Translations under genes and position numbers: made by a program | The notes under the pieces: model-generated | What the model saw: the letters and a program-made list of their open reading frames with translations, nothing else | Databases searched by the model: none | What the model was told of the DNA's origin: nothing | Origin: Fennellomyces sp. T-0311 | Taxonomy: Eukaryota; Mucoromycota; Mucoromycetes; Mucorales; Lichtheimiaceae | Direction of reading: 5' to 3' | Assembly (NCBI GenBank): GCA_025266875.1 | Contig: JALLLT010000070.1 | Span: 57,158-121,157 of the forward strand | DNA: 64,000 nt | In this document: in pieces, positions 44,101 to 54,002 of the stretch | How positions within the stretch are numbered: position 1 is the first letter of the stretch | Layout: every line of letters begins with the position of its first letter

Positions 44101-44966
44101 ACTTTGGGATAAGAAACCGGTTCCAGTTGCTCAGGTTCAACAAACGTACTCTACCTTCCCTCGACTCGTACCACTTATTCGCTGCTGCCTGCATACATTA
44201 TCTGTAGGAATGGATACCACCTGTAGTCTCCAGAATATGCCCGAACTTAAAGAGTATACGGTAAGTTGCAACAATAGTTCCATTTGATGAATTCTGTCTA
44301 ACACCACATACACCATACTCCGTCTAGGCTACGGTATACCAGAGTCTAAAAATTCATGATGTGAGTAGCAGTGGTAAGGAGTATGACGCTACTTTGAGAG
44401 TCCACGAGGATTTCCATGGACAGAAGCGCAATGATTTTGTGAAGTTTGAAGATGGTACTATCGGCAAGTTACTTTTGTTTTTCAATGTGCATCCACGTTC
44501 AACTGAGACGTACAACTTGCCTGACTCGATCGACCTATGTCTTGTGAAACGATTTGAACATACTAGGAAACCACATCATACAGGTTTTCAAGTTCTTACC
44601 GTACCGTCTACGGAACGAGTATTTGATTGCTACGTCGTCCAGCCTGTTGCAGATATTGGCCATGCGATTCATGTTGTACCAGACTTTTCTACAGCACTTA
44701 ATGGACAAGAGGATGGAGATATTTTTGAGCAATACTTCATCAATTACGATGCTGATCCGGAACATAGTGACAAAGGAATTCTACCGGAAATTCAGAACTT
44801 AGAAACGTGGAAGCTTAGCGATAGTAGCGATGTACAGCTGGGACATAATGAGGACGGTGGCATTGATGAAAATTTCGATAACGGTTATGAAAGCAGCAAT
44901 AGCAATGATTCAGGAGATAACTCTAACGAGGATCTGATAGTGAGTTATTTTAGCATACAAACATGA
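41142..44966 (+). CDS. Plavaka-like transposase, multi-exon
   Basis: ATG 41142 begins M-E-D-L-C-P with a C2H2-like finger (C-P...F-A-L-E-Q-H-I-Q-T-T-H), as in Plavaka transposases. Following exons carry family landmarks in order: F-H-A-S-R-V-L-A-Y-L-P-V-I (about 42440); a zinc motif C-P-R-C-C...C-T-C-G (42850-42905); F-W-D-V-P-L-F-N-I-Y-E-S-L-V-V-D-D-L-H-Q-L (about 43095-43160), matching the Plavaka 'P-D-L-L-H-Q-L' motif; R-F-R-A-S...F-K-G-L-R-P-F-K (about 43310); D-T-L-R-Q-L-D-L-A-L-K-E-Y (43590); and a late K-L-R-F-P-K-N-H-M-M-W-K-Y (43735). The enzyme should cut and join the element ends. An acidic tail ends at 44966. Some introns were only located approximately, so intactness is unproven. 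Confidence 0.78.
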
Positions 44967-45304
44967 ATAACACTATTACGATATATATCTTTTTCACACT
45001 ACTATCATCTCTCTTGATCACAATTAATTATAGACCGGAAAACTTTATGCCTAATAATTGCCCAAGTTATAAAAAGCATATTATAAGTGAAGTAGATTCA
45101 AGTAACGTCGCAGAAATTATAAATTGATTACCGCGTATGCTATTCATCTCAAGTGGTAATAGGAAACGCTGTAAGTCAGTGGAGTTGATAAAAAACACCT
45201 TCAAAGGAACTTATGTGCATTAGAAAATCCAAATTCCTTCAAGCACATTTAAAGACAATAAATTCATTCAAAAGTATTATAAAGGCATTTTTATGCATTT
45301 AAAT
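44967..45304. other. right end of the Plavaka-like element, non-coding
   Basis: AT-rich, with repeated (G)CATTT, ACATTTAAAG and CCTTCAA motifs ending in the candidate inverted repeat about 45285-45304. No gene. Confidence 0.5.
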
Positions 45305-48300
45305 GGAAAATCATATTTGCGATGTAGTTGAAGATAAAAAATATTTGATGCACGATAACGTCTATAAAGTCTATATATAATTAAGAAGGAAAAAAGAGAA
45401 ACAAAAAGAGAAAGAGAAATGTGTAATAAAAAGTGCATTTACGCTGGATAATAGCGAGTATATGGATGGTAGCCGTTGCGCGTTGTGTTTTGACGTCTTC
45501 GTACATTGCGATGCTGATGGATTACTCTCAAGTATCGATCGGTGTTGTTGCTTTGAAACGCATTGTCGAACACTTGTCGCTGGTTAGGGGGTAGCATATT
45601 TCTATATGCTTCCCGATCCTGCTGGAGTTGACGTAGCGAGCCTTGCAGTTCTTGAAGTGCTCGCTGATACTGCTGGTACGACTGGAGTAGACTCTCTTCA
45701 GCGTTTCCCATACGGGTAAACAAGTCATCTTCAGCTGCAACAGCTGGTTCCTCGTCATCGTCATCAATAACAATGACTTCACCGTCATTATCGTCAACTA
45801 CTTCGGTTTCTTCATCATCGTCCGAATTCTCGTCATCCCCGTAGTCCACTAGCAAGAGCTGGTCATCATCTTCATCCTCATCAGCAAGGTCATTTTCTAA
45901 CGCAGGCTGATTGATTGATGGATCTAGAGGTTGGGTTGAAGCGGTGATCTTAGCACTGAAGCGCTCTACCTCCATAATGATATTGCATCCAGTTAACATA
46001 CCTTCCTGGATAAAGATATCCACAACGTCTGTAACTGGTAGATTTCTAGGGCGCTGATCGGAATGCTGGTTACGGGGTTGCCAGGGCGGGGGAAGTGCAA
46101 TCAACCGAAAGGGATACTGATTACTCTATATATATATGAGCTATAATCAGAACAACACAAATAATGTAAGCGTCCATATTGCAAACGTACAGGCTTAATT
46201 TGCACATAAGGTATAGTATGAGCACGATGAATGTAAACCTGACGAGCAGCAAAGAGTGCTGTTGATCGTCTATGCTCATTGTACCGGCTAACCAAGTGCT
46301 TACACAGCATAAATTTGCTGGCAGCAAATGATGGGCAACCACATGTCCATTGTGCCAAAGATGGCATGTATACCTCATCTGCATCGTCACGTTCACCAAC
46401 GTCTCGAAGTGTTTCGGTGTGAACCTGCCACGACTTCGCAAACTTCATCTCCTATTGCAATGCCTGGCGTCGATTTATAATCTTCAGCTCAAAGTTTGCT
46501 CTTATGAGCGGAAGCTGCTGATTCGTGATTATATATACCAGCATATCGAGTCTTGGCCGAGGAAGGTTAAGGAGAAAATCCCTTTTCAGCACCCTCCACT
46601 GTGCCTCGATCATCATCGTTGTCTTGGCCATCGGGATGTCATCTTCACGAGAGCTGCGAGCCCATCGATTCCACCATAGCACCTGGTACCAACGGTTGTA
46701 CATATAAACCCATACGTCAGGAAGGTCGTTCCGAACGCAATAGTCGTACATCTCGCGGCCACACTGCTGCCATATGACGCTGGCCTGACGATAGCCAACT
46801 AATCTCGATATCAGCAACACGTCTTATATCTACATAAACCACACTTATAACGTACCACCTGGAACAGGGATACGTAGATGCAGATGATAATGTTCCCGTA
46901 TCATAGACAGGATCTGCTCTCTCATGGACGCATCTGGGCAGAGCTTTCCACTACGATCTTCATATGGAACAAACTGGGTCGAAACAAAAGAGAATTCGCG
47001 ACGCGCAGCGTAAACATCATAATGAGGATCTCTGATCTTATTCTCATTCAGTCGCAACTTAACGGCATGATCAATATGCCATAGGCACAGGCGCAGTGAT
47101 CTACGACCAAAGACTCTCTCAATGGCGTTGATCTGGCCTTGATCTTTATCCGAAAACACAAACTTTGGTCGTAAACCATTGTTGTGAAGACCCCGGAAGA
47201 ATCTATAGATAAAATCCATTCTAGAAGGTCTTCTCACTGCATCTGATACGCGCGCATTACTGGCTCCCAAAAGCATATATGCAATTGGGAAGCCACACCC
47301 ATTGAAGTTTGCAACGCCACCAAAAAGCTCATACCCCATTCGATTCGTTTTATATGTCGAATCGACATGAAACTCGGTCGCATATGTAATAGGACCTGCC
47401 GCCACATTGAATAGTTCCGTGACGAATCCAACACCAGTAAAACCATCAGCAGAAAAATGTAAAATCTGTTTATTTTTATTCATTGTAAATATATATACTA
47501 TATATTGTCTCTTCCATTAGTGTAGCATAGTGATCATCGCGTATATAGCTACCGTTATGCACACATGGTTGTCTTCTACGTACCTTTCGAATTCCATTGA
47601 TTCCACTATCAATATGCATAATTGCAGATGTAAGTTGATTGGGATGCAATTGGTGCCGATGCCGTGTTGTTCGAGACCACAGCGCATAGATCTATCAATA
47701 TGTCAACGTACCAATATCTTCGCTGAGCCATTGAACTTACCTGCGACTGGGTTACTGTTCCACCTGCAGCAGGAAACTCGCGCACCATGCGGCGATACAG
47801 TCGCTGAGGTGTATCGTTCTCCGCATTATCCACAACAAACTGCTGCACTTCCCTTGGTATTTCCACGCGAACGTGTTCCAGGGGTGCAGGAGGAGGGTGG
47901 ATGAAGTTATGTTTGATCAAAACGTAAACATATTGATTGCGTTGATCAATATAACCAATAATCTTCCCATTGCAATCGTATGTCGTCATCCGAGAATGCA
48001 GGTGAGCGCGATCCTCGTCTGGTACCTGACGCTGTGTACTGGTATTTTGACAACATACGCACTGGAACGCGACAGCATGACGCAACTGTGTATCGCCGAG
48101 AAACCTGAAGTAGTATTTGTGACCGACACGTGCTTCAATGCGACTGACAATGTACTGAAGCAACGCACGATCCTCGGTAAGCTCCAACATTGGTCCCTCG
48201 ATACGAACATCAGCTTCAAACACGTAGGGTTCCCCCTCTAACAAATTCATTGGCTTTAATTAGTACTTTATTTTGAAAGCAACCTTTCATTCAATAATCC

Positions 48301-48592
48301 ACCTTCAGTACGTGCTGGAAGTCCTTCAATTACTTCGTTCAGGGTCAGGGCAAAGTCGGACATAGGACGTCCCACGTTGCTCTGTCTCTGGCGGCACACC
48401 AAGCACATCTTATAGCTATCTGCTTTTCCAGTAAAGAGGTCGACGGAGCGATTGCATTTGCAATTGGAGCAGTATCATAAAATTTCCATGGTAAAGAGGA
48501 TGAAGAAGTGGCTTATTCCCGAAAAAATAACATTATTACCCTCTCGGTGAATGAATTGTAGGGTGGCTGATCCGTGAAAATTCTGAAACTGG
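45305..48592 (-). mobile_element. MULE (Mutator-like) transposon, fuller copy
   Basis: Carries a nearly complete MULE transposase (45439-48489). The outer 5' end is marked by the 24-bp repeat at 48566-48589, shared in inverted sense with 16559-16582. The 3' end is cut near 45305 where the Plavaka-like element begins. It aligns with the split copy 540-1147 + 15706-16290. The original target duplication is not visible because one end is lost. Confidence 0.7.
45439..48489 (-). pseudogene. MULE/FAR1-type transposase, nearly complete but with nonsense codons
   Basis: The N-terminal exon (48489-about 48290) has a zinc motif C-S-N-C-K-C...C-L-V-C-R. A Tyr/Arg-rich region follows (48250-47600), then the MULE core in 47480-46845: first Asp in F-H-V-D-S-T-Y-K-T-N, second in F-V-F-S-D-K-D-Q-G-Q, then C-L-W-H-I-D-H. 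The Glu is in M-M-I-E-A-Q-W-R-V-L-K (about 46590). The SWIM finger C-G-C-P-S-F...C-K-H and an acidic, Gln-rich tail complete the protein. TGA at 48475-48477 (fifth codon) and TAG at 46452-46454 interrupt it; the split copy has TGG at the latter site. Several short introns are implied but not all resolved. Confidence 0.85.
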
Positions 48593-48599
48593 TAGATGT

Positions 48600-48750
48600 G
48601 CGGCAATCCGCAGTAAGCCGCAGTAGTATTTTATTAACATTAGAAAACATATAAATATCCCCTTAGACTAAAAGAATAAACGTTATCTTACGACTTCTCT
48701 TTCAAACTTTTTTCTGTTATTGGCTACAGTTCATCCGCCAACAAGTGACA
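48600..48750 (+). mobile_element. relic LTR 3' portion of a related Gypsy element
   Basis: Patches match the 3' half of the adjacent young LTR in order: TTAGAAAACATATAAATATC (48641 on), TTATTGGCTACAG, ATCCGCCAACAAG, ending TGACA at 48750. It is much diverged, so it is an older insertion. The stretch 48490-48600 otherwise has only the MULE terminus. Confidence 0.55.
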
Positions 48751-48759
48751 TGAAACAGC

Positions 48760-49068
48760 TGTCGTAGCCAGAAATGGCAGGCATTCCTTTTTTGGTCTGT
48801 ACCACCGTGAACACGTAGTTGCTTCTTGTTAAGACACGATCTCTTCGAGACGTAGTCTCTGGTCAATACAACACGTAGCTCTTTTCCTGCTGAACACGTA
48901 TATCTCTATCACATATTTAGTATAACCAACTAGTTAGAAAACATATATATATCCCCCATCGTTGTAGACAATAAAGGCATCTATCAAGTCATCTTTATTC
49001 TTTTGTTTTCCTTCGCCTAATTCGCTGATCCATTGGCTTCGGTATTATCCGCCAAAAAGATTACGACA
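48760..49068 (+). repeat. 5' LTR of the Gypsy element
   Basis: 309 bp, TG...CA ends with a 7-bp terminal inverted repeat TGTCGTA/TACGACA. It includes TATATATATCCCCC and AATAAAGGC (about 48969), plausible promoter and polyadenylation signals. Confidence 0.95.
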
Positions 49069-49070
49069 AT

Positions 49071-49082
49071 TGGTAGCGAAAG
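49071..49082 (+). promoter_or_regulatory. candidate primer-binding site
   Basis: TGGTAGCGAAAG starts 2 nt after the 5' LTR. TGG is the complement of the tRNA CCA end. The cognate tRNA was not identified. Confidence 0.65.
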
Positions 49083-49088
49083 TTATTT

Positions 49089-50144
49089 ATGAGCGATCCC
49101 CGATATCCGAGACAATTCCAATCACGAGCACAGTATCCCGGATTCCGACCGACAGAAACACCTCTTCTGGATCTAGACGAAACGTCAGCAACAACGAAAC
49201 AGGAACTCACCTTTGATCCGCCAACAACAAGAATGGAACAAGAAGACACCACGACAGTCATTCTCAAGGCATTGACCAGACTGTTGGAAAAGCAAGACTC
49301 GAGTCCAGTTTTTCGCGCCCGCGTACATGAACCTGACACGTACAATGGCGACCGTAGCTTGGATGCTGCAACTGGCTGGATACGCATGATGGAGCGATAT
49401 CTCGAGATGGCACAACTATCGAAACATCAGTGGGTTAACTATGCGGCAACATTCCTGCGTGGCGAAGCAGAGACATGGTGGCGTCAGCAAGAGATGCTAG
49501 CCGATGTGGACGAATGGATCGAATTCAAGAAGCGGTTGTTGGCCAATTTCAGTCCGCCAAATCGTTTGCAGCTGGCACGCGATCGCTTGGCCGACTTGGC
49601 ACAGAGGGATTCTGTGGCAGCGTATGTTTCCCAGTTCCAGGCAGCTTGGTCGGCAGTACCTTCCATGACGGACGAAGAAGCATTGGATCGTTTCAAGAGA
49701 GGGTTACAACCAGTAGTCCGCGTACAAGTTATGCTGCAATTTCCAAAGTCCACAGATGAGGCTATGCAGTTGGCTTTGGCTGTTGAAGCGGCACATCAAC
49801 AAAGTCAGCTTCTATGGCAACAAGCACATCCATCCAACCATGCCTTTCAGCAGCCGATACAGCAATCATTCCAGCAGCAGGCTATCCCTGAGTACTTACG
49901 CTCAACTGGTGTCGCACCAATGGATCTGGATGCAATTGGCTCTCGACACAATCAGTCATGGCATGCATCGAGACAAGGCTCATCGAATGGACAACGTCGC
50001 GATGGTCGTCGTGATCGGACTTGCTTCAATTGTGGTGGCATTGGTCACATCCAGCGAGACTGCCCATCCCCACGACGACCAAGACAAGGCAAACAGAGTT
50101 TCGGGAACCACCAGTCGGGAAAAGGTTTAGCGCGACGGGATTAA
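49089..50144 (+). CDS. Gypsy Gag polyprotein, 351 aa
   Basis: Forms the virus-like particle that packages element RNA. Residues about 105-235 are the retrotransposon gag capsid region (A-A-T-G-W-I-R-M-M-E-R-Y-L, W-V-N-Y-A-A-T-F-L-R-G-E-A-E-T-W-W, F-K-K-R-L-L-A-N-F). A Gln-rich linker follows, and one CCHC knuckle C-F-N-C-G-G-I-G-H-I-Q-R-D-C at about 312-325. ATG 49089 lies 20 nt after the LTR. The stop TAA (50142-50144) is downstream of a G_GGA_AAA heptamer at 50117-50123 in the gag frame, so a fraction of ribosomes should shift -1 into pol. Confidence 0.93.
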   Translation: MSDPRYPRQFQSRAQYPGFRPTETPLLDLDETSATTKQELTFDPPTTRMEQEDTTTVILKALTRLLEKQDSSPVFRARVHEPDTYNGDRSLDAATGWIRMMERYLEMAQLSKHQWVNYAATFLRGEAETWWRQQEMLADVDEWIEFKKRLLANFSPPNRLQLARDRLADLAQRDSVAAYVSQFQAAWSAVPSMTDEEALDRFKRGLQPVVRVQVMLQFPKSTDEAMQLALAVEAAHQQSQLLWQQAHPSNHAFQQPIQQSFQQQAIPEYLRSTGVAPMDLDAIGSRHNQSWHASRQGSSNGQRRDGRRDRTCFNCGGIGHIQRDCPSPRRPRQGKQSFGNHQSGKGLARRD

Positions 50145-53100
50145 AGGGAGTTCCGCCGCGCCGTTCACAACCATCCCTTAATATGGTTCAGCACGCACCA
50201 ACCACCGTTCCAGAAGGAGATCTGGTTGACCTGTCGGATGACTGCGAGCCTGAGGCGAAGGCCCTACAAGACACATTGGAGCAAGACAGTTCGTACTTTG
50301 ATTCATTGTTATCAATAAAAACTACCGATTTGCCACTGTACTCGATGTTGTGTGATGGTCGTCCTATTGACGTGTTGATCGACTCTGGTGCCACTGGTTC
50401 GTACGTTAACCCTCGCCTCGCCGATTCTCTGCTATGTTGCACCGTGCCTAGACGTCAAGTGGAAACTGCTGGAGGCCATGTCATGTCCATTGATCGAAAG
50501 GCGACCCTGACACTGGATGCTCAAGGATATCACCATCAAGCCAATGCATATGTCCTTGATACCAAGTTTGATTTAATCCTTGGACGTGATTGGCTCAAGC
50601 AGATTCAGCCCGTACCAAATTGGGAGCTCGACACATGGAAGATCAGTAAGGGTGCTCACAGTTATGTACTTCGGCCTCGCCACATGCGCCAAGGCTCTGA
50701 GCTCTCTTATCTGATATCGCACCGTCAAGTCCAGCGCTTGGAGCGCAGCAAGAGGATTGATGATGTATTTGTGTGTTTTGTCAAGGCCGAGGACGTCAAG
50801 CCTACACCATCACCGGATAGCAAGTTTCAAGAACTGGTGTCCGAGTTCAGCGATGTATTCCAGGATACGTTGCCAGGGTTGCCACCTGATAGAGGGGTCC
50901 AGCATGTCGTTGACACCGGTGATGCCGATCCTGTGTCTCGTCCACCGTACAAGATGAGCCCACTCGAGTTGGATGAATTACGACGACAGTTGAAAGAGTT
51001 ACTCGACTTAGGACTCATTCGGCCTAGTTCTTCACCTTGGGGGGCACCGGTGCTCTTTGTACGAAAAAAGGATGGCTCTCTGCGCATGTGCGTCGACTAC
51101 CGCGCTACAAATCGTTTAACGCGTCGCAACAGCACGGCGTTGCCTCGCATTGATGAGTGCCTAGAGAGGCTATCCAAGGCGACACGATTCACCTCATTGG
51201 ATTTACGAAGTGGCTACCATCAAGTTCGGCTTCGACCTGAAGATGAGGACAAGACGGCGTTCAACACGCGGTATGGCCAATACTGCTGGCGAGTTCTTCC
51301 TTTTGGTTTACGCAACTCGCCTCCAGTGTTTCAAGCTATGATGAACGAGGCATTGGGTGACTGCATCGATACTTGCTGTCTACTTTACCTCGACGATCTG
51401 TTGGTCTTCAGCAAAGACGAGGAGTCACACTATCAAGATTGCCGTCGCGTGCTGGAGCGGTTGCGTGCTGCAAAACTAGTGGCGAATATCAAGAAATGCG
51501 AGTTCAACAAGGCGTCGTTAGAGTTCTGCGGCTTTGAGGTGTCGGCGCATGGTATTCTCCCTTCCAAAAAAAAGGTGCAAGCAATTCAAGACTGGCCGGA
51601 GCCAACCAATGTTCAGGAAGTGCGCCAATTCGTGGGTTTGGCAAGCCATTTCCGACGATTCATTCGAGGGTTCAGCGCCATGGCCGCGCCACTGACCGAT
51701 TTGACCAGAGGGACAGGTGTGAAGAAAAGGGCAATTACGTGGACTCCGGCGTGTCAGGATGCTTTTGAGCAAATCAAGTCCGCTATGTGCAACGCTCCTG
51801 TCCTCCAGCCACCAGATCCTGCCCTGCCCTATGTGATCGAATGCGACAGCAGTGACTACGCTGTGGGAGGTGTGCTGCTTCAAGAAGGCCCGGATGGCCA
51901 GCTGCACCCTCTTGCATTTGAATCGAAGAAGCTCTTGGAGACCGAGAAACGATATCCAGCGCAGGAACGGGAACTTCTGGCGATTCTTACAATGCTCCGT
52001 ACTTGGCGGTGTTTCATTGAAGGCAGGCCCTATGTGGTTCGCACTGACCATCACCCGCTCAAGTATTTTCGAACTCAAAAGAAGCCAACCCCACGTTTGA
52101 CCCGTTGGATTGCCGAAATCGAACTCTATGACCCGGACATCCAATACAAGCCTGGTAAAGACAATCACGTACCTGATCTGCTTTCAAGACGAGATGGCGC
52201 TGCTTGTGTTACCACGGAGCCCAGTTTGGAACCTGATTACCTTTACGCAGTCAAGAGCGTACAGGAATCAGACTGGCCAAAATTCTATGCTGTCCCCGAG
52301 GAACAATGGCCGTCCATGTACAAAGATCTTCTGCTCAAGCACCAAGACAAGTTCGTGGTGCACGATAGTATGGTCTTTCGCAAGGTCAAAGTCGGTGATG
52401 CCATCCAAGAGATCCGCTACGTCATGTTTGCTCGCCGTGCGGATTTGGTTGAGCAGTTTCATAACGCATTTGGCCATGCTGGGAAGACAACTGTATATGA
52501 CTTGATGCGCAAGCGTTGGTGGTGGCCCGATATGCGATCTGATATTCAAGAATGGCTCGCCCTTTGTCCACAGTGCCAATTAGCCGCGAATGCAGATCGC
52601 ACCATACATCATGCGCCTATGAAACCCTTGGAAGTTCCGCCTGTTTTTTCTCGCTGGCATTTGGATTTTGTGGGGGAGCTCCCAACCACTGTCAATCATA
52701 ATCGTTGGCTGTTGGTTGCCGTCGACTATGCTACCAACTGGACCATTGCCCGTGCCATTCCCGACGCCACTGGTGAAGCTATCGCCAACTTTCTATATGA
52801 AGAAATTGTCTTGCCGTTTGGTTGCCCTGAGGAAATCTGCACGGATCGTGGTGCAAATTTCATGTCCAAGGTGCTAGCAAATTATTTGGGACGCATCAAG
52901 GTCAATCACATTTTTACATCTGCTTTTCATCCGCGCACCAACTCCAAGGTCGAACGCACAAACGGCATTCTCAAACAAATGCTGCGTAAGTATACTCAAG
53001 GCCAGATTCATCGCTGGGATCAGTTCGTCGCTCCTGCCGTTTTTGCCTGTCGTGTACGCAAGCACCGCACTACCGGGTTTAGCCCATACTTTCTGGTGTA

Positions 53101-53626
53101 TGGTGTCGAACCTCGTCTTCCTGGTGATCACCTTCGGCCATTTGTAGTGCCACCTGACACTGATCAAGAAGAAGCACCCGCTATTACAGGGCGTGTCCCG
53201 GAGGTTCGTCGACTACGTAAGGCACGTCTAATTGCAGAAAACCGACTTCGAGACAATGCCGCCAAGGATAAAGCCCGCTGGGATGCTACTTTGAAGCCAC
53301 AGAAGTTTGTTGTTGGAGATCATGTCTTGTTGCGACATGAAAACAAGCTGAGCCTCGAATTCAACTGGAAAGGCCCTTACAAGGTTATTGCCACAAAACC
53401 CGACACGGACATTTACAAGCTTCAAGATCTCCAAGGCCAAGTTTATTCCTCTTGGGTGCATACTGACCGTTTACGCCCCATCTACATCGGGTCTGGTACT
53501 CTCAAGGATCCTTGGTATGACCCCACCGTTACACGTGCTGCCGAACGACGTCACTTACAAGCTGCTGGTCTACTTGCTATGTTGTTCGAGGTCGACCAAC
53601 AGTTTGGAGGGGAGGTATTGTCGTAG
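50021..53626 (+). CDS. Gypsy Pol: protease, reverse transcriptase, RNase H, integrase
   Basis: The open frame runs from 50021, but translation is probably by -1 frameshift at 50117-50123, giving about 1168 pol codons. Order: aspartic protease (V-L-I-D-S-G-A-T-G-S, about 50380); reverse transcriptase (C-V-D-Y-R-A-T-N; L-P-F-G-L-R-N-S-P; catalytic Y-L-D-D-L-L-V-F, about 51390); RNase H (V-I-E-C-D-S-S-D-Y-A-V-G-G; R-T-D-H-H-P-L-K); HHCC zinc motif (H...H-A-G-K...C-P-Q-C); integrase core Asp in H-L-D-F-V-G-E-L, Asp in C-T-D-R-G-A-N-F, Glu in S-K-V-E-R-T-N-G; and a GPY/F-type end F-N-W-K-G-P-Y-K-V. No chromodomain was recognised. All motifs are intact. Confidence 0.95.
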   Translation: MLQLWWHWSHPARLPIPTTTKTRQTEFREPPVGKRFSATGLKGVPPRRSQPSLNMVQHAPTTVPEGDLVDLSDDCEPEAKALQDTLEQDSSYFDSLLSIKTTDLPLYSMLCDGRPIDVLIDSGATGSYVNPRLADSLLCCTVPRRQVETAGGHVMSIDRKATLTLDAQGYHHQANAYVLDTKFDLILGRDWLKQIQPVPNWELDTWKISKGAHSYVLRPRHMRQGSELSYLISHRQVQRLERSKRIDDVFVCFVKAEDVKPTPSPDSKFQELVSEFSDVFQDTLPGLPPDRGVQHVVDTGDADPVSRPPYKMSPLELDELRRQLKELLDLGLIRPSSSPWGAPVLFVRKKDGSLRMCVDYRATNRLTRRNSTALPRIDECLERLSKATRFTSLDLRSGYHQVRLRPEDEDKTAFNTRYGQYCWRVLPFGLRNSPPVFQAMMNEALGDCIDTCCLLYLDDLLVFSKDEESHYQDCRRVLERLRAAKLVANIKKCEFNKASLEFCGFEVSAHGILPSKKKVQAIQDWPEPTNVQEVRQFVGLASHFRRFIRGFSAMAAPLTDLTRGTGVKKRAITWTPACQDAFEQIKSAMCNAPVLQPPDPALPYVIECDSSDYAVGGVLLQEGPDGQLHPLAFESKKLLETEKRYPAQERELLAILTMLRTWRCFIEGRPYVVRTDHHPLKYFRTQKKPTPRLTRWIAEIELYDPDIQYKPGKDNHVPDLLSRRDGAACVTTEPSLEPDYLYAVKSVQESDWPKFYAVPEEQWPSMYKDLLLKHQDKFVVHDSMVFRKVKVGDAIQEIRYVMFARRADLVEQFHNAFGHAGKTTVYDLMRKRWWWPDMRSDIQEWLALCPQCQLAANADRTIHHAPMKPLEVPPVFSRWHLDFVGELPTTVNHNRWLLVAVDYATNWTIARAIPDATGEAIANFLYEEIVLPFGCPEEICTDRGANFMSKVLANYLGRIKVNHIFTSAFHPRTNSKVERTNGILKQMLRKYTQGQIHRWDQFVAPAVFACRVRKHRTTGFSPYFLVYGVEPRLPGDHLRPFVVPPDTDQEEAPAITGRVPEVRRLRKARLIAENRLRDNAAKDKARWDATLKPQKFVVGDHVLLRHENKLSLEFNWKGPYKVIATKPDTDIYKLQDLQGQVYSSWVHTDRLRPIYIGSGTLKDPWYDPTVTRAAERRHLQAAGLLAMLFEVDQQFGGEVLS
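50117..50123 (+). promoter_or_regulatory. -1 ribosomal frameshift heptamer G_GGA_AAA
   Basis: In the gag frame the bases read tcG GGA AAA, exactly X_XXY_YYZ. Slipping back one base puts the ribosome in the pol frame (G-K-R-F-S...), which is open to 53626. Gag terminates 19 nt later. No downstream pseudoknot was modelled. Confidence 0.7.
53606..53615 (+). promoter_or_regulatory. polypurine tract
   Basis: GGAGGGGAGG, three bases before the 3' LTR; the expected plus-strand primer. Confidence 0.8.
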
Positions 53627-53927
53627 CCAGAAATGGCAGGCATTCCTTTTTTGGTCTGTACCACCGTGAACACGTAGTTGCTTCTTGTTAAGACACGATC
53701 TCTTCGAGACGTAGTCTCTGGTCAATACAACACGTAGCTCTTTTCCTGCTGAACACGTATATCTCTATCACATATTTAGTATAACCAACTAGTTAGAAAA
53801 CATATATATATCCCCCATCGTTGTAGACAATAAAGGCATCTATCAAGTCATCTTTATTCTTTTGTTTTCCTTCGCCTAATTCGCTGATCCATTGGCTTCG
53901 GTATTATCCGCCAAAAAGATTACGACA
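53619..53927 (+). repeat. 3' LTR of the Gypsy element
   Basis: 309 bp, reading the same as 48760-49068 by eye. The pol stop codon overlaps its first bases (53624-53626). Confidence 0.95.
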
Positions 53928-54002
53928 CAGTCTATCTGCCAAAATATGAAGACGACAACATGATAAAAAGCTAATTAAACATAACGTTAGCACGTTAATG
54001 TT

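Larger units (their letters stand above)
38583..45304. mobile_element. Plavaka-like (CACTA-related) DNA transposon, two divergent genes
   Basis: A plus-strand transposase (41142-44966) and a minus-strand gene (41036-38842) diverge from a 105-bp spacer. Candidate termini are imperfect inverted repeats: GCATTTAAATGCACAGAAAT at 38583 and the complement of CATTTAAATGCATAAAAATG ending about 45304. A clean target duplication was not found, so the edges are tentative. The right edge lies where similarity between the two MULE copies stops (about 45305-45325), suggesting insertion into that MULE. Confidence 0.6.
48760..53927 (+). mobile_element. Ty3/Gypsy LTR retrotransposon, complete
   Basis: Two 309-bp LTRs (48760-49068, 53619-53927) show no difference that I can see. 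They start TGTCGTAG and end TACGACA. A primer-binding site, gag, pol in protease-RT-RNase H-integrase order and a purine tract are all present, so it is young and possibly competent. Flanks ACAGC (48755-48759) and CAGTC (53928-53932) do not give a clean 5-bp duplication. Confidence 0.95.
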
